Positions 45,785 through 58,520 of a DNA stretch of 64,000 nucleotides are shown here, in pieces; position 1 is the first letter of the stretch; each line of letters starts with the position of its first letter. Origin of the DNA: Pascua guehoae. Its lineage: Eukaryota > Basidiomycota > Tremellomycetes > Trichosporonales > Trichosporonaceae. The stretch covers positions 779,898-843,897 of the forward strand of contig BCJX01000011.1 of assembly GCA_001600415.1 (NCBI GenBank). The letters run 5' to 3'. The translations under genes and the position numbers were made by a program. The notes below the pieces were generated by a model. The model saw only the letters and a list, made by a program, of their open reading frames with translations, was not told the origin of the DNA and made no database searches.

Positions 45785-47240
45785 CTAGAGCGGCGCCACC
45801 GCGACGACATCCACAATCTGGTCAACAACAACAATCGGGTCCGCACACGACAGCGCAGCGAGGCTGAGGACCCACGCGCCAGCGTACGACAGGAAGCGGA
45901 TGCTGTGCAGCACCGACCAGCGCGTGAGGAGTGCGTCGACCGTGTCGGCGTCTACCTTTTCGGCGCCGGCGGCGTCGGGCGTCTCGTCGGCCTTGGACGC
46001 AAGCTGGGCAATCTGCTTGTCGATGGGGAAGACGAATGCGAGCGTGTACGGCAGCGTCGCGAGGCCCGTGACGACGGCGGCGGTCGCGAGCTGCTGGACA
46101 AAGAGGCAGGGATGGGTGGCGGCCGCGAAGGCGTTGGCGAGGATGCCGGTGGAGACCGAGGAGATTGTCCAGAACTGGTGTTAGGTGGGTAAGGTGTGTG
46201 TGGGGGGGGGTGCGGCTGGGTGGGAATGAGAGGAGAAAAGTGTACTGTAGCGGGAGCGACGACGGGCGCGTAGCTGGGCTTGAGAGGGGATGGTATAGGG
46301 CTTGGGAGCGGAGGTTGCAGGGCTTGAGAGTTTGGTATGGGGTTGTTACCCCTTGGTCGAGTGTAAACTCATCGGCATCCTGTAGGAAACAGGTTGTGTA
46401 GGTGAAGTGTAGCCGGGCGAGGCGGAGCAGGGAATGGCTCATTGTGATCAAGCATGGCGCTCTTGGAGCAATGAGGCTTGAACTCATGCGTAGAAGGGCC
46501 TCTGGGACAAACAGAGCAGATGAACACAACGCCCATGGGCTAAACCACTGGACATGACCGGAGGGCCATAGTCGAACCCTCAACCCGTTCAGTTATCACA
46601 CCGGCATTGTCCATGCCGCTGGTCGACATGGCCTCATGGCTCCTCGCACGACATGCAGGAAGTGCTGGCCATCGAGCCTGTGCACACCCTAATTCTCTCC
46701 TCTTTTCTCAACTCAGACTTGCCCTCTTCCTCTTACTCCAACTCGCTCTCGCACTCTCCCTCCAACCCGCTCTCGCCCTCTCCCTCCAACCAAGCTAGCA
46801 CTCTCACTCCAACCTCGTGCTCTCACTCCAGCTCTCTGTCTCCCTCCAAGTCTCGCTCTCACTCCAAGTCTCGCTCTCACTCCAACTCTCGCTCTCACTC
46901 CGACTCCAACTCCAACTCCAACTCCAACTCCAACTTCAATTCCAACTCCAAATCCAACTCCAACTAAAACCCCACTCTCACCCACCAACCCCCCACACTC
47001 ATCGTCCACCCGACCCCGCCCGCCCCCCCGGCGCACCCGACTCACCTGGTCCTTCTTAAACCACGCCATAAACGTCGCCAGCTTGTCGCGCGCGCCGAGG
47101 CGCAGCGGCCCCACCCGCCCCGTGACGAGGGGCACGACGCCGTACTGCGCCTGGCCGAGGTTGGCAAAGAGCGCGTACGACGTGGCCGTCACGCCCGTCA
47201 CGAGCAGGGCGGTCGGGACGGTGAGGTCTTTGGTGGTCAT
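45785..47240 (-). CDS. DUF1772 (anthrone oxygenase-like) membrane protein
   Basis: Two exons on the minus strand (47240-47046 and 46174-45785) join in phase to 194 residues. The protein has the four-helix layout of DUF1772: ALLVTGVTATSYALFANLG and a conserved GVVPLVTG, then after the intron FWTISSVSTGILANAF, LATAAVVTGLATLPYTLAFVF with a following PIDKQIAQLA, and a last helix HSIRFLSYAGAWVLSLAAL. The family includes anthrone oxygenases of polyketide pathways, but no polyketide synthase is near, so no pathway is implied. The intron (47045-46175) is 871 nt, by far the longest here, and contains a tRNA-like element and a (TCCAAC)n-type simple repeat. Confidence 0.85.
46471..46554 (-). other. tRNA-like Pol III element in an intron (degenerate)
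   Basis: On the minus strand an A-box-like TGTCCAGTGGTTTA (46554-46541) precedes a CTCTG/CAGAG hairpin and a perfect T-arm (ATGAG-TTCAAGC-CTCAT, 46487-46471). The flanking bases do not form an acceptor stem, so it is not an intact tRNA. It may be a tRNA relic or a tRNA-derived short element inside the DUF1772 intron. Confidence 0.4.
46700..46966. repeat. Low-complexity (TCCAAC/TCTCGC)-type repeat in an intron
   Basis: The + strand consists of imperfect CTCTC, TCCAAC and ACTCC hexamer-like units, ending in a run of CCAACT copies at about 46896-46966. It lies inside the long DUF1772 intron and does not encode a supported protein. Confidence 0.8.
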
Positions 47241-49273
47241 TGGTGAGTGGGTAGGTGTTCGGGGTTTGAGGTGAGGCGAATGGAAGATGTCAGTTGCAGT
47301 AGAGTTGCGAGCAGGTTCTAATGCTGCTTATGCTTCGATGGAGGTGGTCAGTACGAGTGGCAACCAGAGCAGTGGCCAGCGGGCATGACCGAGATGACCG
47401 AGGTGCCTTGGTGTTCATGACGACGAGGTGAGAATGTGGGAACATGGAGAATGTCATCGAACGTTGTCGTCACGGGGTTTGACGTTTTGTTTGGTTCCAC
47501 CCGTGCGTGCCACAACTGGTCGCAACTAGTTCGGTACGAGCCCAAGTGCCACTTTGAGCAGCCGCGATGTGCCGGGGTCTGCCGTCCAGCTAGGTACGCA
47601 CGAACAATGAACAGCTCGATGAGAGAAACACGCGCAAAGCTCATCTCCTCACCTCGCAATGTGCGTTTGGCAGTGCCATACAGACACAGAGATCGGGGGT
47701 GGCGGTACGTGGTACGGTTAATACAACGTATGATTACCGAGTTATCTCGCCCTGCGCCCCCGTTCCTGTCCCCACGGGGATGGATCAGCGTCTCTGGCCC
47801 AGGTCCAACCTGCACCTCTTGTCCATCCATCCGCTCAATCTGCACTCGACTGGATTGCACATCCCACTCGCTCTCGTTTCACCCATTCTACTCGGGCAAC
47901 CAAAAGCCCGCAGCATGTGCGCAGCGCGCAGCGCGCAGCACACCGCGTCCACCTACACCGCATCCACACTCTCCGATTCTGCCCGAGCCGCACGCCCGAT
48001 CCCACCCCCTTCGTTTGCCCTCGCGCTCCACCCTCCCCTCCACTGCAAGGTGGGCAAGGGCCATGCGGCAACAGCCGCCGGCACACGTCGCCTGGCGCCA
48101 GCTGGGCCCCCGCCTGTTCGCACCCCCACGGATCCCCATGGGCGCCGGGGAGGAGGCTGGAGGCTGGGAGGGTGTGATGCTGGGAGGCTGCTCGCATCCG
48201 CATTCCCCGGAGGCGCATGGTGTGCACAGACGCGCTTTTTCCGCGCACTGGTTTGGCATTCCCATCTCATGATCACTTGCGCGCATGCACTTGCACTGCT
48301 GGACATGTAGATGTTGTGATCAGAAAAAAAAAAAACGGATCGTCCGGTTCGGCATGGGTCATAGCCGCTTGACGTAATTTTCACCCTTCTAGGGGCTGGG
48401 TCAGAACGTCTCTGCTCTTCTTTTTGTCTGTGTCTTGTCGGCATTCAGGTTGGAGGGTTGCCTGTGGACTGTTGCGCCAGACGCGTCTGGATCAGGGGAC
48501 TCTGCATCAGACGCGTTTCTGAGGCGTTTCCGAGGCGTGTTGGCGTGCAGGCGGGCGTGTTTCGTGGCGTGGCACTGTGGCGCGCTGGCGTGTGCTGAAT
48601 GTGCTGCATGTGCGACGTGCCATGGCTGGTATGACTCGTCGCAGGTGCGCTCATCAAGCACCCCTATACTCCAACTGATGCACTCCAATGGCGCTTGCCT
48701 CTCAGCCTGCACGCTCCACACGACCGTGACGCCAGCTCGTACATGCTCATGTGTACACTACTGTATGAACCAGCCATGCCAGCCAGTCGGTTTGAGCTCC
48801 GGGGGTACGACTGCCCGGATTGGTCCGTTGGCCGTTGGCGCACCGACGACGAGTACCCTTCGTACCCCTCGCGTATGCTTGTCGTGTGGCCCCCGCTCGC
48901 TCTCGCCCTGATCCACTGATCCACGTCCCGGTCCACCGTGCCACCGTCCTTTCGTGTCGTGTCCTGGTGTCTGATCCAGATCGGCCCCGATCCTGATATC
49001 GATCGGCCAGAGCTGCCCCCCGGGCCCCCCGTCGGCATACTCGACCCTCACAGCGCTAGCTCGTCCTACTTTGTCGGTGTCCCTGCCCGCGATGCTGCTC
49101 GGCTCTGCACACGGGACGCGGCTGGACTCCGTCCAAGAGGTGTACTGCTTGTCAGCCACGTTCCAGACTAGTACTGAAATGACTCTGCGGGGCACGGTTT
49201 CACACCCTGCATCGTAACAACCACACTTCCATCCCTGATACACGGACTGTCACTGCACGTCATACAACTGTAC
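47241..49273. other. Intergenic, 2.03 kb
   Basis: This is the presumed promoter of the DUF1772 gene and the 3' flank of the Zn2Cys6 gene. Overlapping open frames exist on both strands, but none has coding character or recognisable motifs. A poly-A run lies at 48324-48335. Confidence 0.5.
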
Positions 49274-52200
49274 TCACATGATACCGCTTCCAAACTGCGA
49301 ATGCAGCAGCCCCCCCGCCAATGTCATCTGCCCCCGCCCAAATCCAGGGAGGAGCATACTTCCATCCCAACCGTCAAACGCGTCGGCGCTCATAAACGTC
49401 GGGAGATACTCTGCCCAACCGTTCTGCGCCTGTGGTGTTCCAGCCTGAGGGAACGCATTGGCGAGCGTCGCCGATGGCGAGTTTTGGACAGACTCGCTCG
49501 GTCCCGCCGCAGATGGCAAGATCATCATGTCGCCGCCCTGCGGAATGTATGCAAATTGGGCCTCGGACCCGATCATGTCGCCCGCACCCCATGCGCCTTC
49601 GCCGATCAGTGATGGGTCAAAGATGTGGTGCTGTTCTGGAGCCGTGCCTCCGTTTGGCACCGGGCTCCCTGCTCGTGACACGGCGCGTGATGGGTGTGCA
49701 CTCGGTCCCCGGCGGCTATCGCGCGTCTTGCGCACAATCTCCCGGATGAACGCGGCGTAGATGGCAGGCTGGTGCGATGGATCCACCGCGCAGTCCTCGA
49801 GAATGTCTGCCACCTCTGTCACTAGTCGGAAGATGGCCTCCTCCGAGTCGTGGTATGGGCGCAGTTCAGGCTTGAGCAGTTTCAGGAGCGACAAGAGCTG
49901 CGTGGGTTAGCATCCGGCGATCCATGCGCGATCAATTGTGTTGTTTTGTTTTTTTCTCACCGCATAGCTGCACATGACAAAGTTGGTGTCGGGTAGATAC
50001 GGCAAGTAGCCTCTTGGCAAGAAGTGCTCCTTGACAACGATACAAACCCGCTGCAATGGTTAGTGACAAACCTCATGCCCGGCAACTCACAGTAGCCGCT
50101 TCGTACACGTTGGCGAGGAAGAACGAAATGTCCATCCTCGCCCTCTCGAGCGCGTTCTCGAGACCAAACGAGTAGAGGACCAACGACGAGTACGAAAAGT
50201 AGAATTGCGCACGCGAGTCGTACTCCATCGCGCCCTCCACTATAGGACTGTCCCTGTCAGCTCGTACGGGTGGCCTCACATCATTGTGTCTATTGGGAGT
50301 TGTTTGTAGACACGGATATCCCCACTCACTTTTTATTCCACTCTGATAGCCATCGGCGCAGCTCTTCTTGAGCCGAGCGCACAATGAGCATGTAGTCGCA
50401 GTCCTCGCGCAGCCCGGAAATCGTGGTCGTAGACGAGTAGATCGAGTCAATGGCGCGGCTCATAATCTGTTGCAGGACCACATAGGCCGCCAGCGGCTTG
50501 TCGCTCGGCAAGGAGAATCGCTGTTGGTGCCATGACGCTTCGCACGCGTTGCGGATGATAAAGTCCTCGCGCAGTGTGTAAGGCTTTCCCATCTGGGCCG
50601 ACACGGAGCGATCGAGCACAAAGCACATGAGCCAACACCGTTCGCGGTTGATAATCTCCAGATCACGCTCGCGGCCCTCTCGTGTGTCAAGGCCCGAGAC
50701 AATGCTCTTGCGATGCAAATTGAGGTCGGTCGCCATACGGATCGCCATACCCAGCATGAGCCATGTGCGATCCTGTTCAAATGTCTTTTCGGGTCCCAGA
50801 GTCCACATGGCTAGCAGCAGGTACGCCTGGCACACCTCTACGCTCTTGTATCCCCTGGACGGCACCTCAAATGACAGGCGCTTGGCATATGTCGAGAGGC
50901 TCGAGTGTAGTTCTGGTCGCTTGGTGTAGTACCGAGCCGACAGTGCGCACACGACGGTGCAGAGGAATTGACTTCGTTGCAGGACAAGGTCGGGCGTGTG
51001 GAAGTCTTTGTAGATGAGCGGTACATGTGGCGACACTGCGGGGGGGCGATCAGCAACCTATCCAAAACAGCTAGCATTGGCAACCCACTGTGCTTGAAGT
51101 AGATGTCAAACAGCTCTTCAATCTCCTCTCGCGAGACAATGTGAAGCAGTTCGGGCACCCGCTCATCGTTGGCGGATGTAGGGTGCGCTGCAGGCCCGCC
51201 TGGCCTGAAGTAGTTGAGCGACGCAACACCAATCTCGGTGCCACCCTCTCCGCTGCGCACGTCGCTCGTGGCAACGCGTTGGGCCACACCGTTCCGCGCA
51301 GCACCGCCCGCGGCGGCTGCGCCAAGGCTGAGGGGTGATGGCCGCATTGGTGCATTGCCGTTGCGCCCAGCGAACATCGTGTGCTTCTTCGGATCTGTGT
51401 TTTGCAGACTCGCTTCGGCCAGCAAGCCAAGGGGGGAGAGGACATTGTCGGGTAGTGAGTGGAGACGGGGCGACAGTGGTGGTAGATGTCCCATTGCAGT
51501 CTCCTCACCACCTCGTCCGCCTTCGTGGTGGAAGCCGGCGGTGCCTCCACGATTCAAAGATGCCGCAGCCGTCGCCGATGCATTCGCCGTGATCAGTTGA
51601 AGCACCTCTGGATCGCCGGTGGCTGAATGCAATGCGTGGCTAAACGAGTTGAGAGCAACACCATCCAGACTACTCAGTGCCTGCGCACAGTTAGCATCGC
51701 AACTGATCAAGAACGCGCGCAGCACTTACTCCTCCAACGCCCTTGAGCGCAGCCTCCATCTTTGCAATCTTGGCAGCGAGAGCCTCATTCTTGCGCGTGC
51801 TGCGTTTTCCACGGTTGGACTCTTCAAAGATACACTCGTGTCCGCCGGATTTGCAGCGCTGTCGTGGTGGTCAGCTCCGGTTACGGGCCGGCCCACCCAG
51901 GGTACAGTGTCTGGGCACAAGAAGCACGGCAGCGTGCGCGATTGACTAACCTTGCAAGGGCCATTCGGACCGCTCGACTCGTCGGGTATGCATCGCATCT
52001 TGATCTTTCGGCATCTGCCGTGGCGTCAGCAATACGCCGAGTGGGTCCCCCCGCGGGGAGTCGGGCAGCACCGAGGTGGTCCGTCCCAGTACTCACGCGA
52101 TGCAGGCGCGTGAACCACGCGTTAGCTTGACCTTGGGCTTGCCATCGGGGCCCTTTACAATCTTGCGATTGGGCTTGGCAGCCGCGGCTGCGAGCTTGGC

Positions 52201-52575
52201 CGCAGCGTCGTCGTCGTCGCTGTCATCATCATCATCGTCGTCGTCGTCGCTGTCTCCATCCTTGGTGTTCCCGTCATTGGTGTTGCTTGTGCGTGGTCGC
52301 TTGAGCTCGGGCTGTCCTTGGCCTTGGCCCCCGCCCGATGATGACGTCGCGGCAAACGCTCCTGCATCAAACACGCCACTGCGGCCTCCAGCTCCTCCAG
52401 GCAGTGCGCCGGGGAAGCCTGCCATGTTGGCATAGGCCGAGGCATAGGGATGGCTGTTCATGTCGGACCAAGGTTGAGTGTCTTTGCCGTTTTGTTGTGC
52501 TGTTGTGGCGGCTTCGTGAAGGTTGAGCGGTTGTGGTGGTGGTTGGGATATTCTACCGTCCCATGACCTTTTCAT
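49274..52575 (-). CDS. Zn2Cys6 transcription factor with fungal_trans domain, full length
   Basis: Eight exons on the minus strand (52575-52097, 52014-51951, 51858-51730, 51680-51089, 51035-50330, 50253-50091, 50050-49961, 49897-49274) join in phase to 948 residues. The zinc cluster has spacing C-x2-C-x6-C-x11-C-x2-C-x6-C (about residues 157-188) and is split by two introns. It is preceded by a poly-Asp tract and an Ala-rich helix, and followed by a basic linker and a coiled-coil start (NEALAAKIAKMEAALK). The regulatory domain is clear: EEIEELFDIYFKHMSPHVPLI, SVEVCQAYLLLAMW, WLMLGMAIRMATDLNLH, RERCWLMCFVLDRSVSAQMGKP. The tail is Gly/Pro-rich with GEGAWGAGDMIG. It should act as a sequence-specific nuclear regulator; its targets are not deducible. 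It is divergent from ATM1 across 1.4 kb. Confidence 0.93.
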
Positions 52576-53983
52576 CTGTACGGCGTGCGCCTAGTGGAGG
52601 ATGATGTGGGGGTGGGTAAGGATGATGTGGGGGTGGGTAAGGATGAGGGGTGAGAGATGTCGGAAGAGGAGGATGGGATGCTCGAATGCGAAGGATGTGT
52701 AGTCGACGGAGAGAGAGGGGTATTGAGGTAGTTGAGGATAAGACGAGCGAGCGAGGTACTAGTTGGATTCAAAGGCGGCAGCGCAGGCGCAGCAGATGGA
52801 TGGATGGATGGATGGAGGTGGTTCGGCAACTGGAGCGGCGGCAGTGCAATGCAAGGCAAGGCAATAATGACCGCGCGCCGTTGTTCCCGTTTGGGTCGGC
52901 AATCCAAACCCCTTTTGCTCCGGTAGCTCTCTCCTCTCCTCCTCCTCCTCCCTCTGCATGCATGCATGCATGCAAATGCTTTCTCCTCTGCTCTCCCCTC
53001 CCCCCTCCCTCTGCTCTCGCTCCCCCTTGCTCGATGGCTCCGCATGCTTCGGCGACAGGTGGGCGCTTTTGGTCCCGTTTTTCTCCGTGCCTGACCGGGT
53101 GGCCCTATTTGATCACCCGGTTAAAGCTCGACAAAAGTGGGAAAAGGGGGGGGCCTTAATATAGACACCCGAGCGGCAGCAGCCATCCTTAGACTCTATG
53201 CATCAACACTGACTGCCTGACAATCCGTTAATCCGATCAGCCATCACGTGAAAAGGGAGACATTGCAAAACCTCGTTGAGCGCGTCTCTGCTTTCCTCTT
53301 GCTTGTAGCCCTCGTTGCACGACATGTGTACATACTGTACGCTGCTGTTGACAAATGCGGTTATTACATGCGGGCGGGGGGGTCGATCAGGCCACCGTGT
53401 GCTCAAGTCGTATACCGTACAAGGGAGCCGGGCGGAAAAATAATGGGTCAATCCCCTGGGCCACCTCTGACCTTTCCGGCTCGGGGTCCATGCGCCCATG
53501 TGGCACTCATCCACGTGGCAGACATGGCAAGCGGTTCACGTGGCCATTGTCCACGTGTCATTTCCTGGGGTCTCCGCAATGTGACCTGTGACCTGTGACC
53601 TGGGGGTCACGTGCCTGTTGCGTGCATTGCGCTGTGCCATGTCGGCATGGCGTGGTTATTGCGGTGAGTGATGGCGGAAGCAGATTGCGACATTGCAACA
53701 TGATTTGATTGTTTCGGCGCGTCGGACCCGCATGACCGATAATTGTTGTTGCATCGACGTCGTCACTGCTTGCCTGCCTGCCCCGCTACTTTAACAAAGT
53801 CTTGGACACAAACCAATCCATCAACCCCTCCCAGCAACTCACTCTCACACTGTTCGCCTCACCTCGCCACTCACCATCAACCCCGCCTACCGCATGCCTT
53901 CTCGGCTCCCGAGAATCCATCTTGGACCAACACCGGAGCCTGCTCACTGAGGAGGACGACGGAGCCAACCAAGTCTCTCCGCC
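52576..53983. other. Divergent promoter, 1.41 kb, with short tandem repeats
   Basis: This is the upstream region of the Zn2Cys6 gene (-) and ATM1 (+). It contains a duplicated GGATGATGTGGGGGTGGGTAA unit (about 52599-52642), a (GGAT)n run (52797-52814) and an alternating (GCAT)n run (52957-52974). No gene is seen. Confidence 0.6.
52957..52974. repeat. (GCAT)n tetranucleotide run
   Basis: A perfect self-complementary GCAT repeat lies upstream of the Zn2Cys6 gene. It contains repeated ATGCAT and GCATGC palindromes. Confidence 0.9.
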
Positions 53984-56514
53984 ATGAGCCTAGCTCCTTG
54001 GCGCGCTCTAGGCGCAACCACTGCGTGCTCTGTATCCCTTCACCATGCGGTTGCGAGCTCATCCAGGCTCTCGGCTCGCCGAATCGCGCCTCTAGCTATT
54101 CATCCCCCATCGCGACCATTGTCAACATTGCCAGTGTCTCGGACCCTGCGGGCCAGGAACGCTTCCATCGCACGCCAGCCTCTTCGCCTCGTGTCGACAT
54201 CCACCTCCCGTCCCGCTCCTCGAGCTAAAGGGACCGCAGAAACAGCAGAACCAACGCCGGCCCAGAAGCCAGCAGCCCAACCCCCGCCATCTTCTCACCC
54301 CGTCAAGGCGGCATCGGCCGCTACCCTCAACGTCGATGAGGCATCCAAGAAGGTCTCTGAGAAGAAACAGGCGGTAACCGACTGGCGGATCTTGAAGCAA
54401 CTTGCCACCAACGTCTGGCCCAAAGGAAACAACAGTGTCAAGCTCCGCGTCGTCGGCGCGTTGGGTCTTTTGGTGGCAGGCAAGCTGCTCAATGTGCAAG
54501 TGCCATTCTTCTTCAAGGCGATCGTAGACGCTCTCAATGTGCCCATCACGTCGGACACGACCGTCTGGGTTCTTGCCGGCGCATCAATTGCGGGATGTCA
54601 GTACACTCAAATCGGCTCTAGTGAACTGCAGCATTTGGCTGACGTCAACAGATGGTCTGGCGCGTGTCTGCGCGACAACATTTGGTGAGATGCGCAACGC
54701 CCTGTTTGCGACCGTCTCCCAGGGGACCATCCGCAAGGTCGCGCGTGAGACGTTTGGACACCTCCTTAACATGGACATGAAGTTCCATCTGGAGCGCCAG
54801 ACTGGTGGTCTCACGCGTGCAATTGACCGAGGTACAAAGTGGGTTATTTGCTGGGCGTGGCAGATTACTCTGACTGACACTCCAGGGGTATCTCGTTTAT
54901 CCTCTCGTCGCTTGTCTTCCATGTCATTCCCACAGCGCTTGAAATCAGCATGGTGTGCGGTATCCTGGTGAGTTTAGGCCGATAGAGCGTTCATGGCTGA
55001 CAGTCAGTCGTACAAGTTTGGCTGGGACTTTGCTGGCGTTGCCGCCATTACCATGATTCTCTACACCTGGTTCACAGTCCAGACAACTGCCTGGCGGTGA
55101 GTTGTATGGTCCTCGTCAAAGCTAATCCGACAGCACACAGTTCCGCAAGCAGGCCAACGCTGCCGACAACAAGGGTGCCACACTTGCTGTTGACTCGCTC
55201 ATCAACTATGAGGCTGTTAAGACGTTCAACAATGAAAACTATCAGATCAAGCAATACGATGCGACGCTCAAGACGTACGAAAAGGCGTCGATTAAGATTG
55301 CCACATCTCTCGCCTTTCTCAATTCGGGACAAAACTTTATCTTTTCGTCTGCGCTCACAATGATGATGCTGCTCGGCGCGCAGGGGATCGTAAAGGGTGC
55401 GTTCAATGCCCGCGTCTCTGCTGACATGCCAGGTACCATGACTGTCGGTGACCTGGTTCTTGTTAACCAGCTCGTCTTCCAGCTCTCACTACCTCTCAAC
55501 TTCCTGGGATCGGTCTATCGTGAGCTGCGGCAGAGTCTCATCGACATGGAGGTCATGTTCAACCTCCAGAACGTCAAGCCGATTATTGTCGTGAGTAACC
55601 TATGGATAGAGTTTAGCTCACCGTATAGGACAAGCCAGGCGCCCCTCCGCTGCACCTCAAGGGAGGCGAGATCCGTCTGGAGCATGTCAACTTTGCGTAC
55701 CACCCGGACCGTCCTATCCTGAAGGACCTATCCCTCACCATCCCCGCAGGCAAGAAGGTTGCCCTTGTCGGCCCCTCCGGCTGTGGCAAGTCGACCGTGT
55801 TCCGCCTCTTGTTCCGCTTCTGGGACTCGCAGTCCGGTCGCATCTTCATTGACGACCAAGACATCAAGGAGGTGTCTCTCGACTCGCTCCGTCACCATAT
55901 CGGTGTTGTGCCCCAGGACACGCCACTGTTCCACGCGGACATTTTCCACAACATCCAGTACGGCAATCTCGAGGCGACCGACGCCCAGGTGTACGAGGCT
56001 GCGCGCAAGGCGCAGCTTGACAAGACGATCGCACGTCTCCCGGACGGCTACCACACGCAGGTCGGCGAGCGCGGTCTCATGATTTCGGGTGGTGAAAAGC
56101 AGCGCGTTGCCGTCGCGCGTCTCCTGCTCAAGGATGCGCCAATCAACTTCTTTGACGAGGCCACGTCGGCCCTCGACGTGTACACTGAGACTGAGCTCAT
56201 GCGCAACATCAACTCGACGCTGGTGGACGGCACCAAGACATCGGTGTTTATCGCGCACCGTCTGCGTACCATCTCGGATGCAGGTGAGTCTTACTTAGTT
56301 TTCTGCCTGCACAGGTATGCTGACCCCTGTAGACCTCATCATTGTCCTCGAAGAGGGCCACGTCGCCGAGCAGGGCACCCACGAGGAACTGCTCCAGAAC
56401 GTCGGCGGCGTGTACTACAACCTCTGGCAGGCTCAGCTTTCCGAGGGCGTCAAGGAGGCTGAGATTGTGGAGGACGTCGAGGAAATTATCGAACTCGAGA
56501 ACAAGACCAAGTAG
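53984..56514 (+). CDS. ATM1: Mitochondrial ABC transporter Atm1
   Basis: Seven exons (53984-54596, 54652-54838, 54886-54967, 55008-55096, 55134-55590, 55629-56283, 56333-56514) join in phase to 754 residues. Atm1 in the inner mitochondrial membrane exports a sulfur-containing compound needed for cytosolic Fe-S protein assembly and iron sensing. The first 80 residues are Arg/Ser/Ala-rich with almost no acids, a mitochondrial presequence. The membrane domain has [19 protein letters not shown] and [24 protein letters not shown], both typical of Atm1. The nucleotide-binding domain has Walker [10 protein letters not shown] (about 524), signature [13 protein letters not shown], Walker [13 protein letters not shown] and the H-loop IAHRL. 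The length matches yeast Atm1. The introns are 37-55 nt. Confidence 0.96.
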
Positions 56515-57150
56515 GCATCTAGGCATCGGACATGCATCTCACTGAGCACTGCGGAAGTGGAGGCACGTGAGGTCTTTTGACCGCATTGTGATGTTGAATG
56601 AGCCATTCACCCGGGAACGTTGTGGAGATGACTATCACAGGGTAAAAGCTACAGGCTGCTACAACTATCCTTCGAGCACGGGGACGACTATGGGGCATTC
56701 CATAACAATTGGCTCCCTCGAGGACATCGAGGGTCCGCCACGGACGGCTGAGGCTGTGGCACTCTGTGATGCGGCTAAGGCGGTGGCACTCTGTGATGGG
56801 TTCTGTTCGACTCTGTGTATTGTTTTGTTTGTGGCGGTGACAGCCAGGACAAACAGTTTTGTGCATGTTGGTACAGTCGAAGTGCCAGAACGCGACTCTG
56901 TGATGGCTCGTCAACGTTGGGTCTAACAACTTTACAAGACATCCCATTCTCACTTGTCATCACTATTCCCTCTCCCTCATCATTGCTACCTCTTTCACTC
57001 GCATTCCCACTGCCTTGTCATCACTATTCCTATTCACTTGTCCCCCCATTCCCGCTCACTCGTCATCGCTATCCACGTCCACAACCCCTCCCCAAGACCA
57101 CCACCACCACCATCATCATCATCATTATCACCACCACCCCTACCTCCAAC
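56515..57150. other. Intergenic, 636 bp, with repeated CACTTGTCATCACTATTCC-like units
   Basis: From about 56950 the + strand is pyrimidine-rich and repeats a TTGTCATCACTATTCC-like unit at about 56956, 57016 and 57061, then a (CAC/CAT)n run at about 57100-57141. This is probably the promoter or 5' leader of the next gene. Confidence 0.6.
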
Positions 57151-58260
57151 ATGCCATTCTTCCACGCTACCGCCCGCCCCCTACACAAACCCCGTCTACC
57201 ACCACCTACCCAACGTAAGTAACCCCCACGACCTCACTAACCCCCAGCCGCTAAAAGCCTCGGCGTCGACGCCCGATTCGACATCATCAAAGCCGATACG
57301 CTGCGGCAGCTAGACCGCCTCTCGCGCTCCCCCGCCCTCGTCCTCTGGCCCATGGACTCTGAGTCTCATCTCACGCCCGGCCTCCTTCCTCCCCTCGTCC
57401 CGCTTGAGGAACTTACGGGGGCCCTTTTCGATCCCATCGCCACGCACCCGGAGGGGGTTTATGGCACTCCCAAACCGGCGGCCACAGTCGAGCCTGACCC
57501 GGGCGACTTACGCCCCGTCGACATCCAGCACATCGACGACGACACGCTCGGCGACGTCTACTTCCTCACATCTGACTGGTCCGCCACGCCCGTCCCTCAC
57601 ATCCCACCGCACACTGCTTCCACTCGCACCTCGTCGACACCAAACACCCCTCTCGGGACACACGCTACCTCACACTACGACGACGTCGAGCACGCCCTCG
57701 TCCGAAACGTCGACGCCATATCGGTCCGCATCAAGTGCTCCCAGCTCACATCCCGCATCGCCAAACTCAACAAGACGATCAAGATACGCACCGCCACCGT
57801 CAGTTTGCCACCTTGCCCTTCCCAGTCCCCCGAGGCCGTAACACCGGCAGAACAGGTGGCTGTGACTAAGGCAGGTCACGCCGGCCGAGGCCAGTCTGAG
57901 GCCGAGTTGGGGCCCACTCCAGGTCAGGCAGACATGTGGGCAGAGGGAGACCAGTCTGAGCCCAAGAAGCCGGCTTGCACTTTGGAACCCCCGGCAGAGA
58001 ACGCACCCCCCACAGCCCCGGCCGAGGCACAGTCCAAGGCTCCAGCCTCAACCCCACTCACGACCGCACCCGACACTCCCGCACCCGCCCCTCCCGCACA
58101 CCAGCCCAAACCCCACCCCCATGCCCCCGACACACCCGGCGTCCCGGGCATCCTCGCCTCCTGGGACATGAACCAGCCCACCGAGCGCTCTCCCTCCTTT
58201 GTTCCGCTGTACGACCGTGAGGTCGACGTGAAGGCCCTAAAGGCCCCGATTCCAGCGTGA
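57151..58260 (+). CDS. Hypothetical Pro/Thr/Ala-rich protein
   Basis: Two exons (57151-57214, 57248-58260) join in phase across a 33-nt intron with a CTAAC branch site; 358 residues. The ordered part is near the N-terminus (LGVDARFDIIKADTLRQLDR, then LEELTGALFDPIATHPEGVY) with a short helix SVRIKCSQLTSRIAKLNKTI near residue 140. The C-terminal half is Pro/Ala/Thr-rich, disordered, ending FVPLYDREVDVKALK. There is no signal peptide or membrane helix. I do not recognise it. It is the first of a run of four similarly organised + strand genes. Confidence 0.65.
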
Positions 58261-58312
58261 TGGCGCGTGATGGCGCGTGATTGCGCGTGATGGCGCGTGA
58301 TTGCGCGTGATG
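58261..58312. repeat. Tandem TGGCGCGTGAT-type 11-bp repeats
   Basis: Immediately after the stop codon, five copies of an 11-bp unit alternate between TGGCGCGTGAT and TGCGCGTGAT-like forms. Confidence 0.85.
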
Positions 58313-58448
58313 ACGAGGATGACATCTCGGGACGTTGACGTCGTTGGAGGTTGTGCCGTTGGGCAAGGAGGACGTTTGATGTAAAGGGAATTCACTTTGT
58401 GTGCGAGGGACCTAACGTGGGTTGGGTGGACGTGGGGAGACGTGTTCT

Positions 58449-58520
58449 TGACTCCAGACGTGTCCTTGACTCCAGACGTATCCTCGACTCCAGACGTGTC
58501 CTCGACTCCACGGGAGCTGT
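58449..58520. repeat. Tandem 18-bp repeat, four copies
   Basis: Four consecutive, slightly diverged copies of an 18-bp unit of the form ACGTGTCCTTGACTCCAG. A short open frame through it reads RRVLDS repeats, but no gene model supports translation. Confidence 0.85.

Noticed and set aside
47436..48310. Overlapping + strand frames of 278 and 203 codons in the 2-kb gap
   Set aside because: Cys/Ser/Pro/Arg-rich, no domain, overlapping each other and a minus-strand frame; no consistent exon model.
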